Positions 1 through 5,941 of a stretch of DNA of 8,318 bases are shown in pieces. The translations under genes and the position numbers were made by a program. The stretch's first letter is position 1. Every line of letters begins with the position of its first letter. The DNA is taken from the NCBI GenBank assembly GCA_012513595.1, contig JAAZBY010000172.1, forward strand, positions 1 through 8,318, in the 5' to 3' direction. Source of the stretch: Chloroflexota bacterium (lineage in GTDB: Bacteria; Chloroflexota; Anaerolineae; UBA1429). The notes beneath the pieces were generated by a model. It had not been told where the DNA came from. It saw nothing but the letters and a program-made list of their open reading frames with translations, and did not search any database.

Positions 1-199
1 CGACCGGCGCGGCCTGGTGCTCTGCCGGGGCTGCGGGCGGGCCCTGGAGTTCTCCGGCGGGGAGGAGATGCGCGCCCTGGTGCGCCTGGCCGAGGCGCAG
101 ACGGGCTACCGCGTGACGGCGCACCTCCTGCAGCTCAGCGGCCTGTGCGCGGCCTGCGCCGGGGGCCAGCGCAGTGCCCGGCCGGAGGCGCAGGCATGA
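1..199 (+). CDS. zur: Fur-family metal-dependent regulator, probable Zur (3' end only)
   Basis: Only the last 65 residues or so are present; the gene starts before the window. The visible frame begins at base 2 and reads DRRGLVLCRGCGRALEF, then a helix, then GYRVTAHLLQLSGLCAAC. This is the C-terminal dimerisation part of Fur-family repressors: a first CxxC (LCRGC), the conserved 'GLCxxC' second CxxC after a histidine (TAHLLQLSG), which together form the structural zinc site. The DNA-binding winged helix is missing from the window. The stop overlaps the znuA start as ATGA, so the two genes are probably co-transcribed and translationally coupled. Fur-family members adjacent to znuABC are usually Zur, the zinc-sensing repressor of zinc uptake; that assignment rests on context, and Fur, Mur or PerR specificity cannot be excluded from this fragment. 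Confidence 0.85.
   Translation, partial: DRRGLVLCRGCGRALEFSGGEEMRALVRLAEAQTGYRVTAHLLQLSGLCAACAGGQRSARPEAQA
184..188 (+). promoter_or_regulatory. Ribosome binding site of znuA
   Basis: GGAGG lies 7 bp before the ATG at 196, inside the end of the upstream regulator gene. It supports this start over the in-frame ATG at 145, which would add 17 residues in front of the signal peptide. Confidence 0.7.
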
Positions 200-1107
200 G
201 GCGCCCAACCCGGCCCGGCGTTCTCCTCTGCCTGCTGGCGCTCCTGGCGGGCCTCCTGGGTATGGCGGCCTGCTCGCGAGAGGCGCCGCCGGCCGGCGCC
301 GGCGACCGCCTGCAGGTGACCGTCAGCGTCCTCCCGCAGCAGTACCTGGTCGAGCGGGTGGGCGGGGGGCACGTGGCCGTCAACGTCCTGGTGGGCCCGG
401 GGGCCGAGCCGCACACCTACGAGCCGGTGGCCTCCCAGCTGCGCGCCCTGAGCCGTTCGGCCGCCTACTTTACCGTGGGGGTCGAGTTCGAGGCGGCCTG
501 GATGGACCGCTTCCGCTCGGCCAACCGGCAGATGGAGATCGTCGACACGACGGCCGGCATCGACCTCCTGCCCATGGTGGCCCATGGCCACGACGGGGGC
601 GCCGCCCACGCCGGGGAAGAGCGCGACCCGCACGTGTGGACCTCGCCGCGGCGCGCGGCCCAGATGGCCCGCACCATCTGCGAGGCGCTCGTGCGCCTGG
701 ACGGGGCCCACGCCGCCGACTATCGCGCCAACCTGGCCGCCCTGGAAGAGGACATCACGGCCCTCGACGCCGACATCCGCACCACCCTGGCCGGCGCACA
801 GGGCACCCAGTTCCTGGTCTTCCACCCGGCCTGGGGGTATTTTGCGGCCGATTACGGCCTGCACCAGGTGCCCATCGAGGTGGGCGGGCAGGAGCCCTCG
901 GCCGCCGAGCTGGCCGCCACCATCAAGACGGCGCGGGCGGAGGGGATTCGCGTCGTGTTCGCCCAGCCCAACCTCAGCACGCGCTCCGCCGAGACGATCG
1001 CCGCCGAGCTCGGCGGCCGGGTGGTGCTGGTGGACCCGCTGGCCGAGGACTGGCTGAGCAACCTGCGGAAAGTGGCTGAGGCCCTGGCCGCGGCGGAGAA
1101 GGGGTGA
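196..1107 (+). CDS. znuA: Zinc/metal ABC transporter substrate-binding lipoprotein (ZnuA/TroA family)
   Basis: A 303-residue cluster A-I (ZnuA/TroA) binding protein that captures divalent metal, most likely zinc, outside the membrane and passes it to ZnuB. Residues 9-25 are a hydrophobic signal segment ending in MAAC, so Cys26 is the likely lipidated residue, although Met at -3 is not the commonest lipobox. The metal ligands fall where the family has them: His73 in EPHTYEP, His146 in DPHVW, His210 in VFHPAWGYFA and Asp280 in VDPLAEDW. Histidine at the third position resembles ZnuA and TroA rather than Mn-type PsaA, which has Glu. A short His-containing loop (His130, 132, 138) precedes His146, as in zinc-specific members. 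The start at 196 is chosen over an upstream in-frame ATG at 145 because it gives a clean signal peptide, overlaps the regulator's stop (ATGA) and has GGAGG at 184-188, 7 bp upstream. Confidence 0.93.
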   Translation: MRRPTRPGVLLCLLALLAGLLGMAACSREAPPAGAGDRLQVTVSVLPQQYLVERVGGGHVAVNVLVGPGAEPHTYEPVASQLRALSRSAAYFTVGVEFEAAWMDRFRSANRQMEIVDTTAGIDLLPMVAHGHDGGAAHAGEERDPHVWTSPRRAAQMARTICEALVRLDGAHAADYRANLAALEEDITALDADIRTTLAGAQGTQFLVFHPAWGYFAADYGLHQVPIEVGGQEPSAAELAATIKTARAEGIRVVFAQPNLSTRSAETIAAELGGRVVLVDPLAEDWLSNLRKVAEALAAAEKG

Positions 1108-1122
1108 GGGTCTGGCGCGCCG

Positions 1123-1129
1123 AAAGGAG
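1123..1129 (+). promoter_or_regulatory. Ribosome binding site of znuC
   Basis: AAAGGAG ends 9 bp before the ATG at 1139. A second in-frame ATG at 1151 would leave a 21-bp spacing, so 1139 is preferred. No promoter or terminator is evident in the 31-bp gap after znuA. Confidence 0.7.
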
Positions 1130-1138
1130 CAAGGCACG

Positions 1139-1945
1139 ATGGGCGGGATCATGACCAGCCTGGTGACGCCGCGGCCCCGCGAGGTGGTCATCTCGGCCAA
1201 GAACGTGTGGGCCGGCTATAACGGCGAGCCGATCCTCGAGGACGTCAACCTCGACGTGTACGCCGGCGATTTTATCGGCCTGATCGGCCCCAACGGCGGC
1301 GGCAAGACGACGCTCCTGCGGGTGCTCTTGGGCCTGCTGCCGGTTACGCGCGGCGAGGTGCGCATCATGGGCCAGAGCGTGCGCGCCGGGCGCCGGCACA
1401 TCGGCTATGTGCCGCAGGTGGTCGAGTTCGACCACGACTTTCCCATCAGCGTGTGGGACGTGGCGCGGATGGGCCGCCTGGGCCGGCGCGGCGCCGGGCG
1501 GCGCTACACCCGCGAGGACGACGCCGCCGTGGCCGACGCGCTGGAAAAGGTCGGCATGGCGCGCTTTCGCCGGCGGGCCATCGGCGAGCTATCCGGCGGG
1601 CAGCGCCAGCGCGTCTATATCGCCAGGGCGCTGGCCCAGGAGCCCGACATCCTCTTCCTCGACGAGCCCACCGCCAACATCGACGCGCAGGCCTCCGAGA
1701 GCATCTACACACTGCTGCAGGAGCTGAACGCCCGTGTGACGATCCTGCTCATCTCCCACGACCTGTTCGCCATTTCGTCCTACGTCCGCACGGTGGGCTG
1801 CATCAGCGGGCGCCTCTACTACCATGAGGACAAGCAGATCACCCAGGGGATGATCGACCAGGCCTACCACTGCCCGGTGGACCTGATCGCCCACGGCGTG
1901 CCGCACCGCGTGCTCGGGCATCACGAAGAGGAGGCGGCGGTATGA
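1139..1945 (+). CDS. znuC: Zinc/metal ABC transporter ATP-binding protein
   Basis: A 268-residue ABC ATPase that hydrolyses ATP on the cytoplasmic side to drive metal import through ZnuB. All nucleotide-binding motifs are intact: Walker A GPNGGGKT (residues 50-57), Q-loop Gln93 in YVPQ, signature LSGGQRQR (151-158), Walker B ILFLDEP (171-177, with Asp175 and catalytic Glu176), D-loop around Asn180-Asp182 and the switch His207 in LISHD. The match YVPQ-x-x-EFDHDFPISVWDV after Walker A is typical of the metal-type (ZnuC/MntB/TroB) branch. The C-terminus is rich in His and Cys (His244, Cys245, His252, His256, His261, His262). Length is normal for the family. The stop overlaps the znuB start as ATGA. 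Zinc rather than manganese specificity comes from the neighbouring ZnuA and regulator. Confidence 0.95.
   Translation: MGGIMTSLVTPRPREVVISAKNVWAGYNGEPILEDVNLDVYAGDFIGLIGPNGGGKTTLLRVLLGLLPVTRGEVRIMGQSVRAGRRHIGYVPQVVEFDHDFPISVWDVARMGRLGRRGAGRRYTREDDAAVADALEKVGMARFRRRAIGELSGGQRQRVYIARALAQEPDILFLDEPTANIDAQASESIYTLLQELNARVTILLISHDLFAISSYVRTVGCISGRLYYHEDKQITQGMIDQAYHCPVDLIAHGVPHRVLGHHEEEAAV
1929..1934 (+). promoter_or_regulatory. Ribosome binding site of znuB
   Basis: A perfect AGGAGG sits 7 bp before the ATG at 1942, within the last codons of znuC. Together with the ATGA overlap it points to coupled translation of the two transporter subunits. Confidence 0.75.
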
Positions 1946-2778
1946 TCGAGGCGCTCGGCTACGACTTTATGCGCAACGCGCTGATGGCGGGGTTGCTCGT
2001 CAGCGTGGCCTGCGGCATCATGGGCACCTACGTCGTGGTGAACCGCATCGTGTTCATCTCCGGCGGGGTGGCCCACGCCGCCTACGGCGGGATCGGCCTG
2101 GGCTACTACCTGGGGATCAACCCGGTGCTGGGGGCGGTGGTGTTCAGCCTGGCGGCGGCGTTGGGGATGGGCGCGGTGCAGCGGCGCACCCGCCAACGGG
2201 CAGACACGATCATCGGGGTGATGTGGGCGGTGGGCATGGCCATCGGCATCATCCTGGTGGACCTGACCCCCGGGTACAAGGCCGACCTGATGAGTTACCT
2301 GTTTGGCAGCATCCTGGCGGTGCCCATCGGCGACCTGTACATGATGGCCGGGCTGGACCTGGGCATCATCGTGGCCGTGGCGGTGCTGTACAAGGAGCTC
2401 CTGGCCCTCTCGTTCGATGAGACCTACGCGGCCATCTCAGGGGTGAACGTCGACGCGTTGCAGATGCTGTTGACCTGCCTGATCGGCCTGACCGCGGTGA
2501 TGATGATGCGGGTGGTGGGGCTGATCATGGTGATCGCCCTGCTGACCATGCCGGCGGCCATCAGCGGGATGTACCTGAGGGACATGCGGCAGATGATGGT
2601 CGCCTCGAGCGTGTTGGGGGTGCTGTTCACGACGACCGGGTTGTGGCTGTCGTACGTGCTGAACCTGACCTCCGGCGCGACGATCATCCTGGTGGCGGGG
2701 ATGGCCTATCTGCTGGCGCTGGCGGCGCGGCCGCTGGTGCAACGGTCGCGCGGGGCGGCCGCGGCCCCCACGCCGTAG
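1942..2778 (+). CDS. znuB: Zinc/metal ABC transporter permease (ABC-3 family)
   Basis: A 278-residue integral membrane permease of the ABC-3 family, the channel subunit for the ZnuA-delivered metal. It shows about eight hydrophobic segments, roughly at residues 11-33, 42-58, 61-79, 90-107, 132-150, 172-208 (probably two), 218-238 and 246-264. Family hallmarks are visible: the N-terminal FMRNALMAGLLVSVACGIMG followed by a VVVNR turn, GGVAHAAYGGIGLGYYLGINP after the first helix, and a cytoplasmic loop SFDETYAAISGV (157-168) in the place where the permease contacts the ATPase. The C-terminal tail (266-278) is short, basic and then Ala/Pro-rich. It overlaps znuC by 4 bp, and the kinase gene begins 35 bp after its stop. 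Confidence 0.94.
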   Translation: MIEALGYDFMRNALMAGLLVSVACGIMGTYVVVNRIVFISGGVAHAAYGGIGLGYYLGINPVLGAVVFSLAAALGMGAVQRRTRQRADTIIGVMWAVGMAIGIILVDLTPGYKADLMSYLFGSILAVPIGDLYMMAGLDLGIIVAVAVLYKELLALSFDETYAAISGVNVDALQMLLTCLIGLTAVMMMRVVGLIMVIALLTMPAAISGMYLRDMRQMMVASSVLGVLFTTTGLWLSYVLNLTSGATIILVAGMAYLLALAARPLVQRSRGAAAAPTP

Positions 2779-2800
2779 GCGGGGGGCACGGCCAGCTTGG

Positions 2801-2804
2801 GGAG
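2801..2804 (+). promoter_or_regulatory. Ribosome binding site deciding the kinase start
   Basis: GGAG lies 9 bp before the ATG at 2814. The same frame stays open upstream to an ATG at 2643, but that extension runs inside znuB in another frame and has no membrane-protein character, so 2814 is preferred. Confidence 0.5.
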
Positions 2805-2813
2805 CGAGGGAAC

Positions 2814-5261
2814 ATGACGTCGAGACCGCCCGTGCCGGCGCGCGCCTCATATCTGACGCGCGGGCAGATCGCCCTGGCCGTCGTGGTGGGGCTCCTGGTG
2901 TTGGGGCTGGGTGCCCTGATCATCACCTCCTACGTGAACATCTCGGCGACCTCGTCGGCCTTTGAGATGGGCTACCTGCTGGCCGACCTGGCCGAGACGC
3001 AGCGCGGCGTGGCCCGCCTGCAGGTGGAGACGATCGGCAACCTCTACTCCCGCTCGATGGACACGGCCCGCGCCGAGATGGAGCGCCGGCTGCTGGGCGA
3101 GCAGATCGCCCGCACCCGCCAGGAGGCCGTCGGCAACGCGCCGGTGCTGGCGGCGCTGGCCACGCTGGAGAGCAGCCTCGCCGAGTACGACGCGCTGCTG
3201 GCCCTCTTGGCCGCCGAGCCGGCCCCCGGCAACATGCTGGCCATGGAGCCCCGCTTTGTGGCGCTCCTGACGCGCATCGAGTCGCAGATCAAGAGCACCC
3301 ACGACAACGAAGAGGCCAGCTTCTTCACCTCGGTCAGCAGGGCCCTACGCGCCCAGCGCGCCACGCAGGTGGTGCTCCTGGTGTCGATGTTTTTGGTGCT
3401 CGCCTTTGGCGTGGCGCTGGCGCTCTCGGTGCGCTCACGGGTGAACACCCAGTTCGAGCGCGCCTACGCCCTGCTGGAGCAGGAGGTGGCCGTGCGGCAG
3501 CGCGCCGAGGAGGACCAGCGCCGCCAGACCGAGTACCTCTCCGCCCTGCATGATACCAGCGTGGGGTTGATGAACCACCTGGACGTGTCGGACCTGCTGC
3601 AGACGATCCTGGAGCGCGCCGTGCAGCTGATGCGGGCGCGCGACGGGTACATCTGCCTGGCGGACCGCAGCGGTGAGGCGTTGGAGATGCGCTTTGCCAC
3701 CGGGCGCTTCCGCCCCAGCCTGGGCTACCGCATGGCGCGCGGCGAGGGGCTGGCGGGGCAGGTGCTGGCCGAGGGGCGGGCGCTGGCCGTGGCCGACTAT
3801 CGGGCCTGGGAGGGGCGCTCGCTCCAGTATGATGAGGCGGACATCCACCTGCTGGCCGGGGTGCCGCTGACGGCCGGCGGCGCCAAGACGATCGGCGTGC
3901 TCGGCGTGGCGCCCAGGGTCCCCCCGGAGGAGGCGGACGGCGACGCCCCCATGGGGGAGGCCGAGATCGACATCCTGTCTCGCTTTGCCCAGCTGGCCTC
4001 CATCGCCATGGATAACGCCCAGCTCTTTGCCGAGGCGCAGGACCGCATGCGGGAGGTGGAGGCGCTCTACCGCGCCGACGCCGACCTGTACGGGCACCTG
4101 AACCTCGACGAGGTGCTGCGCGCCCTGGTGGCTGTGGCGGTGGACGTCCTCCAGGCGGACAAGAGCCTGGCGCTGGTGTGGGACGCCGCGGGCGAGCGGC
4201 TGGCGCCGCGGGCCGCGCAGGGCTTTGCCGGCGAGACGCTCGAGGCGTTGGCCCAAGCCCCCACGGGGGGCTGCCTGGGGGAGGTCATCGCGACCAAACA
4301 GGCGGTCGTGGTGGAGGAAGCCGGCGGGCTGGCCGACGATCACTGTGCCCAGATCATGGCGGCCGAGGGGATCCGCTCGGCCATCCACGTGCCGGTGTTG
4401 CTGGGCGGCAGCGTGTTCGGCGTGTTCACCATGGGCTACGCCCGGCCGCGCCACTTTGGTGAGGAGGATCGGCGCCTGGCGGAGGGGCTGGCGCAGCGGG
4501 CGGCGGCGGCCATCCACAACGCGCGCCTCTACGAGCAGGCCCAGCTGGCCGCCACCCTGGAGGAGCGGCAGCGCCTGGCCCGCGAGCTGCACGACGCGGT
4601 GACGCAGACGCTCTTTTCGGCCAGCCTGATCGCCGAGGTGCTGCCCAAAGTGTGGGAGAAGAACGCCGAGGTCGGCCGCCAGCGGTTGGAGGAGTTGCAC
4701 GTCCTGACGCGCGGCGCCCTGGCCGAGATGCGCTCCCTCCTCATGGAGCTGCGGCCGGCGTCGCTCACCGAGTCGGCCCTGCCCGACCTGTTGCGCGGGC
4801 TGGCCGAGGCCACCGAGGGGCGCACGCGCGTGCCGGTACACCTCGACCTGAGCGGGGAGTGCCGCGCGCCGGCCGAGGTGCGCGTGGCGCTGTACCGCAT
4901 CGCCCAGGAGGCGCTGAACAACATCGCCAAGCACGCCGCGGCGCGCAACGTCTGGGTGCGGCTAGAGTGTGCGGACGGCGGGGTGCGCCTATCGGTGCGC
5001 GACGATGGCCGGGGCTTTGCCGCGGCCGGCGAGCGCGCCCCCGAATCCTTGGGCCTGGCTATCATGCGCGAGCGGGCCGAGGGCGTGGGCGCCCTGCTGC
5101 GCGTCGAGAGCGCCCCGGGCCAGGGCACCACCGTTCACGTTGGATACCCGGGGCAGGGCGCCCTGCGCTCCGCGGACCCCGTCGACCCCGTCGACCCCGT
5201 CGGCCCCGCCGGCCCCGCGGGCCCCGCCGGGATAGGAGAGGAACCTCGTGTTGACGTGTGA
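2814..5261 (+). CDS. Membrane sensor histidine kinase, NarL-type, with two GAF domains
   Basis: An 815-residue sensor kinase expected to autophosphorylate on histidine and pass phosphate to a LuxR/NarL-type response regulator. In order: membrane helix at about 17-39; a mainly helical extracytoplasmic region (about 41-183) with no recognised domain; second helix at about 184-206; a coiled-coil linker (about 213-240); GAF 1 (about 250-405); GAF 2 (about 425-572); HisKA_3 dimerisation domain with the phosphoacceptor His593 in LARELHDAVTQ; and a HATPase domain with the N-box EALNNIAKHA (699-708), G1 box DDGRGF (730-735) and G2 SLGLAIMRERA (745-755). The last 30 residues or so (787-806) are a DPV/GPA repeat absent from the family. 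No partner regulator lies in the window and the signal is unknown. It follows znuB by 35 bp on the same strand, so co-transcription is possible, but a link to zinc is only inference. Confidence 0.93.
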   Translation: MTSRPPVPARASYLTRGQIALAVVVGLLVLGLGALIITSYVNISATSSAFEMGYLLADLAETQRGVARLQVETIGNLYSRSMDTARAEMERRLLGEQIARTRQEAVGNAPVLAALATLESSLAEYDALLALLAAEPAPGNMLAMEPRFVALLTRIESQIKSTHDNEEASFFTSVSRALRAQRATQVVLLVSMFLVLAFGVALALSVRSRVNTQFERAYALLEQEVAVRQRAEEDQRRQTEYLSALHDTSVGLMNHLDVSDLLQTILERAVQLMRARDGYICLADRSGEALEMRFATGRFRPSLGYRMARGEGLAGQVLAEGRALAVADYRAWEGRSLQYDEADIHLLAGVPLTAGGAKTIGVLGVAPRVPPEEADGDAPMGEAEIDILSRFAQLASIAMDNAQLFAEAQDRMREVEALYRADADLYGHLNLDEVLRALVAVAVDVLQADKSLALVWDAAGERLAPRAAQGFAGETLEALAQAPTGGCLGEVIATKQAVVVEEAGGLADDHCAQIMAAEGIRSAIHVPVLLGGSVFGVFTMGYARPRHFGEEDRRLAEGLAQRAAAAIHNARLYEQAQLAATLEERQRLARELHDAVTQTLFSASLIAEVLPKVWEKNAEVGRQRLEELHVLTRGALAEMRSLLMELRPASLTESALPDLLRGLAEATEGRTRVPVHLDLSGECRAPAEVRVALYRIAQEALNNIAKHAAARNVWVRLECADGGVRLSVRDDGRGFAAAGERAPESLGLAIMRERAEGVGALLRVESAPGQGTTVHVGYPGQGALRSADPVDPVDPVGPAGPAGPAGIGEEPRVDV
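5175..5228 (+). repeat. Six tandem 9-bp units in the 3' end of the kinase gene
   Basis: Three copies of GACCCCGTC (5175-5201) are followed by three diverged copies of the form GGCCCCGCC/G (5202-5228). Being 9 bp long they keep the reading frame and encode three DPV and three GPA tripeptides near the kinase C-terminus, just before the ribosome binding site of the next gene. Copy-number change would lengthen or shorten the tail without breaking the frame. Confidence 0.9.
5234..5238 (+). promoter_or_regulatory. Ribosome binding site for a GTG-started gene
   Basis: AGGAG lies 9 bp before the GTG at 5248 and within the last codons of the kinase gene. It favours GTG 5248 over the adjacent TTG at 5251; no ATG is available near the N-terminal cysteine pair. 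Confidence 0.65.
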
Positions 5262-5751
5262 TCTGTGTGGGGGCGCGGCGGCCGGCGCCGCCACGCGCCG
5301 GCTGTACTCGGCCGAGCGCGAGGAGAAGCTCAAGGACGCCGTCTGGTCGACCAGCCGGGTGACCTTGCACCTGAGCGACTTTCGCGAGCACGACGTGGCC
5401 GTGTGCGGGGCCTGCCGGCGGGCGGCCTGGCGCTGGTACCTGGGCCCCTTCCTGCCCGGCGTCATCGCCCTGGCGCTGTGGGGGGTGTGGCTGGCCGTGC
5501 AGCCGCACGTGGCGCCGCAGGCGGCGCCAGAGTACATCGCCCTGCCGGCGCTGGTGGGGGTGGTGCTGATTTTGCGCGCCCCCCTGGTGGTGCGGCGCAG
5601 GTACGGCCTCGGCGAGCGCGGCTTTGGTGAGACGCCGCTTTGCTTCTTCTCCCTCCACTCGTATATCATCCGTCGGCTGACCGACCAGCACCCCGAGCGC
5701 GTCTACTGGACGCCGCGCTGGTACCGCTACTATCGAGAGAGATTCCAGTAG
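5248..5751 (+). CDS. Hypothetical zinc-ribbon-like protein with two membrane helices
   Basis: A 167-residue protein I do not recognise. It starts at GTG (a good AGGAG is 9 bp upstream) and overlaps the kinase gene by 14 bp, which suggests coupled translation. Cys4-x2-Cys7 at the N-terminus and Cys53-x2-Cys56 (VCGACRR) form a CxxC...CxxC set that could bind one zinc, like a zinc ribbon with a long insert. Two hydrophobic segments follow, at about 66-84 and 97-115, joined by a short loop; both ends would then be cytoplasmic. The C-terminus is aromatic and basic, with YWTPRWYRYYRERF at 153-166, and contains a further Cys132. It might work with the kinase, but position is the only support. Coding is supported by the overlap, the ribosome binding site and the ordered motifs. 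Confidence 0.75.
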   Translation: MLTCDLCGGAAAGAATRRLYSAEREEKLKDAVWSTSRVTLHLSDFREHDVAVCGACRRAAWRWYLGPFLPGVIALALWGVWLAVQPHVAPQAAPEYIALPALVGVVLILRAPLVVRRRYGLGERGFGETPLCFFSLHSYIIRRLTDQHPERVYWTPRWYRYYRERFQ

Positions 5752-5767
5752 AGGTTCGAGCAACCCC

Positions 5768-5796
5768 TTGAATACGCCGCCATACTGTGCTACTAT
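5768..5796 (+). promoter_or_regulatory. Predicted sigma70-type promoter for the exported protein gene
   Basis: A -35 element TTGAAT (5768-5773) and a -10 element TACTAT (5791-5796) are separated by exactly 17 bp, each matching 4 of 6 consensus bases. TGC directly before the -10 gives an extended -10 (TGn). Transcription would begin near 5803, leaving a leader of about 140 bases. It lies in the only sizeable intergenic gap, whose base composition is less GC-rich than the genes. The promoter is predicted by eye only. Confidence 0.5.
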
Positions 5797-5800
5797 GGCG
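5778..5800. promoter_or_regulatory. Perfect inverted repeat over the -10 element, candidate operator
   Basis: CGCCATA (5778-5784) and TATGGCG (5794-5800) are a perfect 7-bp inverted repeat with a 9-bp spacer. The right arm covers the last part of the -10 and the left arm lies in the promoter spacer, so a dimeric repressor bound here would block RNA polymerase. No T-run follows, which argues against a terminator. The two arms are centred 16 bp apart. No second full copy was seen in the window. Confidence 0.4.
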
Positions 5801-5876
5801 CACATGGGCAGAGTCCTCCCCTCAGAGCAGGTCACCCAACCACGCAAATCGGTATAAAGCACATTTCCCGCATCAG

Positions 5877-5898
5877 GCGGGCATCCCCTGCAGCCCGC
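5877..5898 (+). other. Small hairpin in the leader of the exported protein gene
   Basis: GCGGGC (5877-5882) and GCCCGC (5893-5898) can pair around a 10-base loop in the predicted leader, 43 bases before the start codon. It could affect mRNA stability or translation. A 6-bp stem is not rare in DNA this GC-rich, and no T-run follows, so it is not a terminator. Confidence 0.25.
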
Positions 5899-5926
5899 AA
5901 CCACCCAGGCGAAACGCCGAAAGATC

Positions 5927-5934
5927 GGGGAGGA
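5927..5934 (+). promoter_or_regulatory. Ribosome binding site of the exported protein gene
   Basis: GGGGAGGA ends 7 bp before the ATG at 5942. The next in-frame ATG, at 5951, would be 16 bp away, so 5942 is taken as the start. Confidence 0.65.
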
Positions 5935-5941
5935 CACGCGC

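Noticed and set aside
106..1200. Long minus-strand open frame opposite znuA
   Set aside because: It mirrors a well-supported gene, is Arg/Gly/His-rich with no family motif, and is expected where GC-rich codons on one strand suppress stops on the other.
2752..2768. GC palindrome at the end of znuB as a terminator
   Set aside because: GGCCGCGGCC flanked by GGGGC/CCCC is within coding sequence and has no following T-run; such palindromes are common at this GC content.
2643..2813. 57-codon upstream extension of the kinase
   Set aside because: It lies inside znuB in a different frame, lacks any membrane or sensor character, and a better start with GGAG exists at 2814.
3435..4934. 499-codon minus-strand open frame opposite the kinase
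   Set aside because: Low-complexity antisense shadow; the + strand holds intact GAF, HisKA_3 and HATPase motifs over the same bases.
5853..5858. TATAAA as a second -10 element
   Set aside because: No acceptable -35 element is found 16-18 bp upstream (the bases there read around GGTCAC); the promoter at 5768-5796 is much better.
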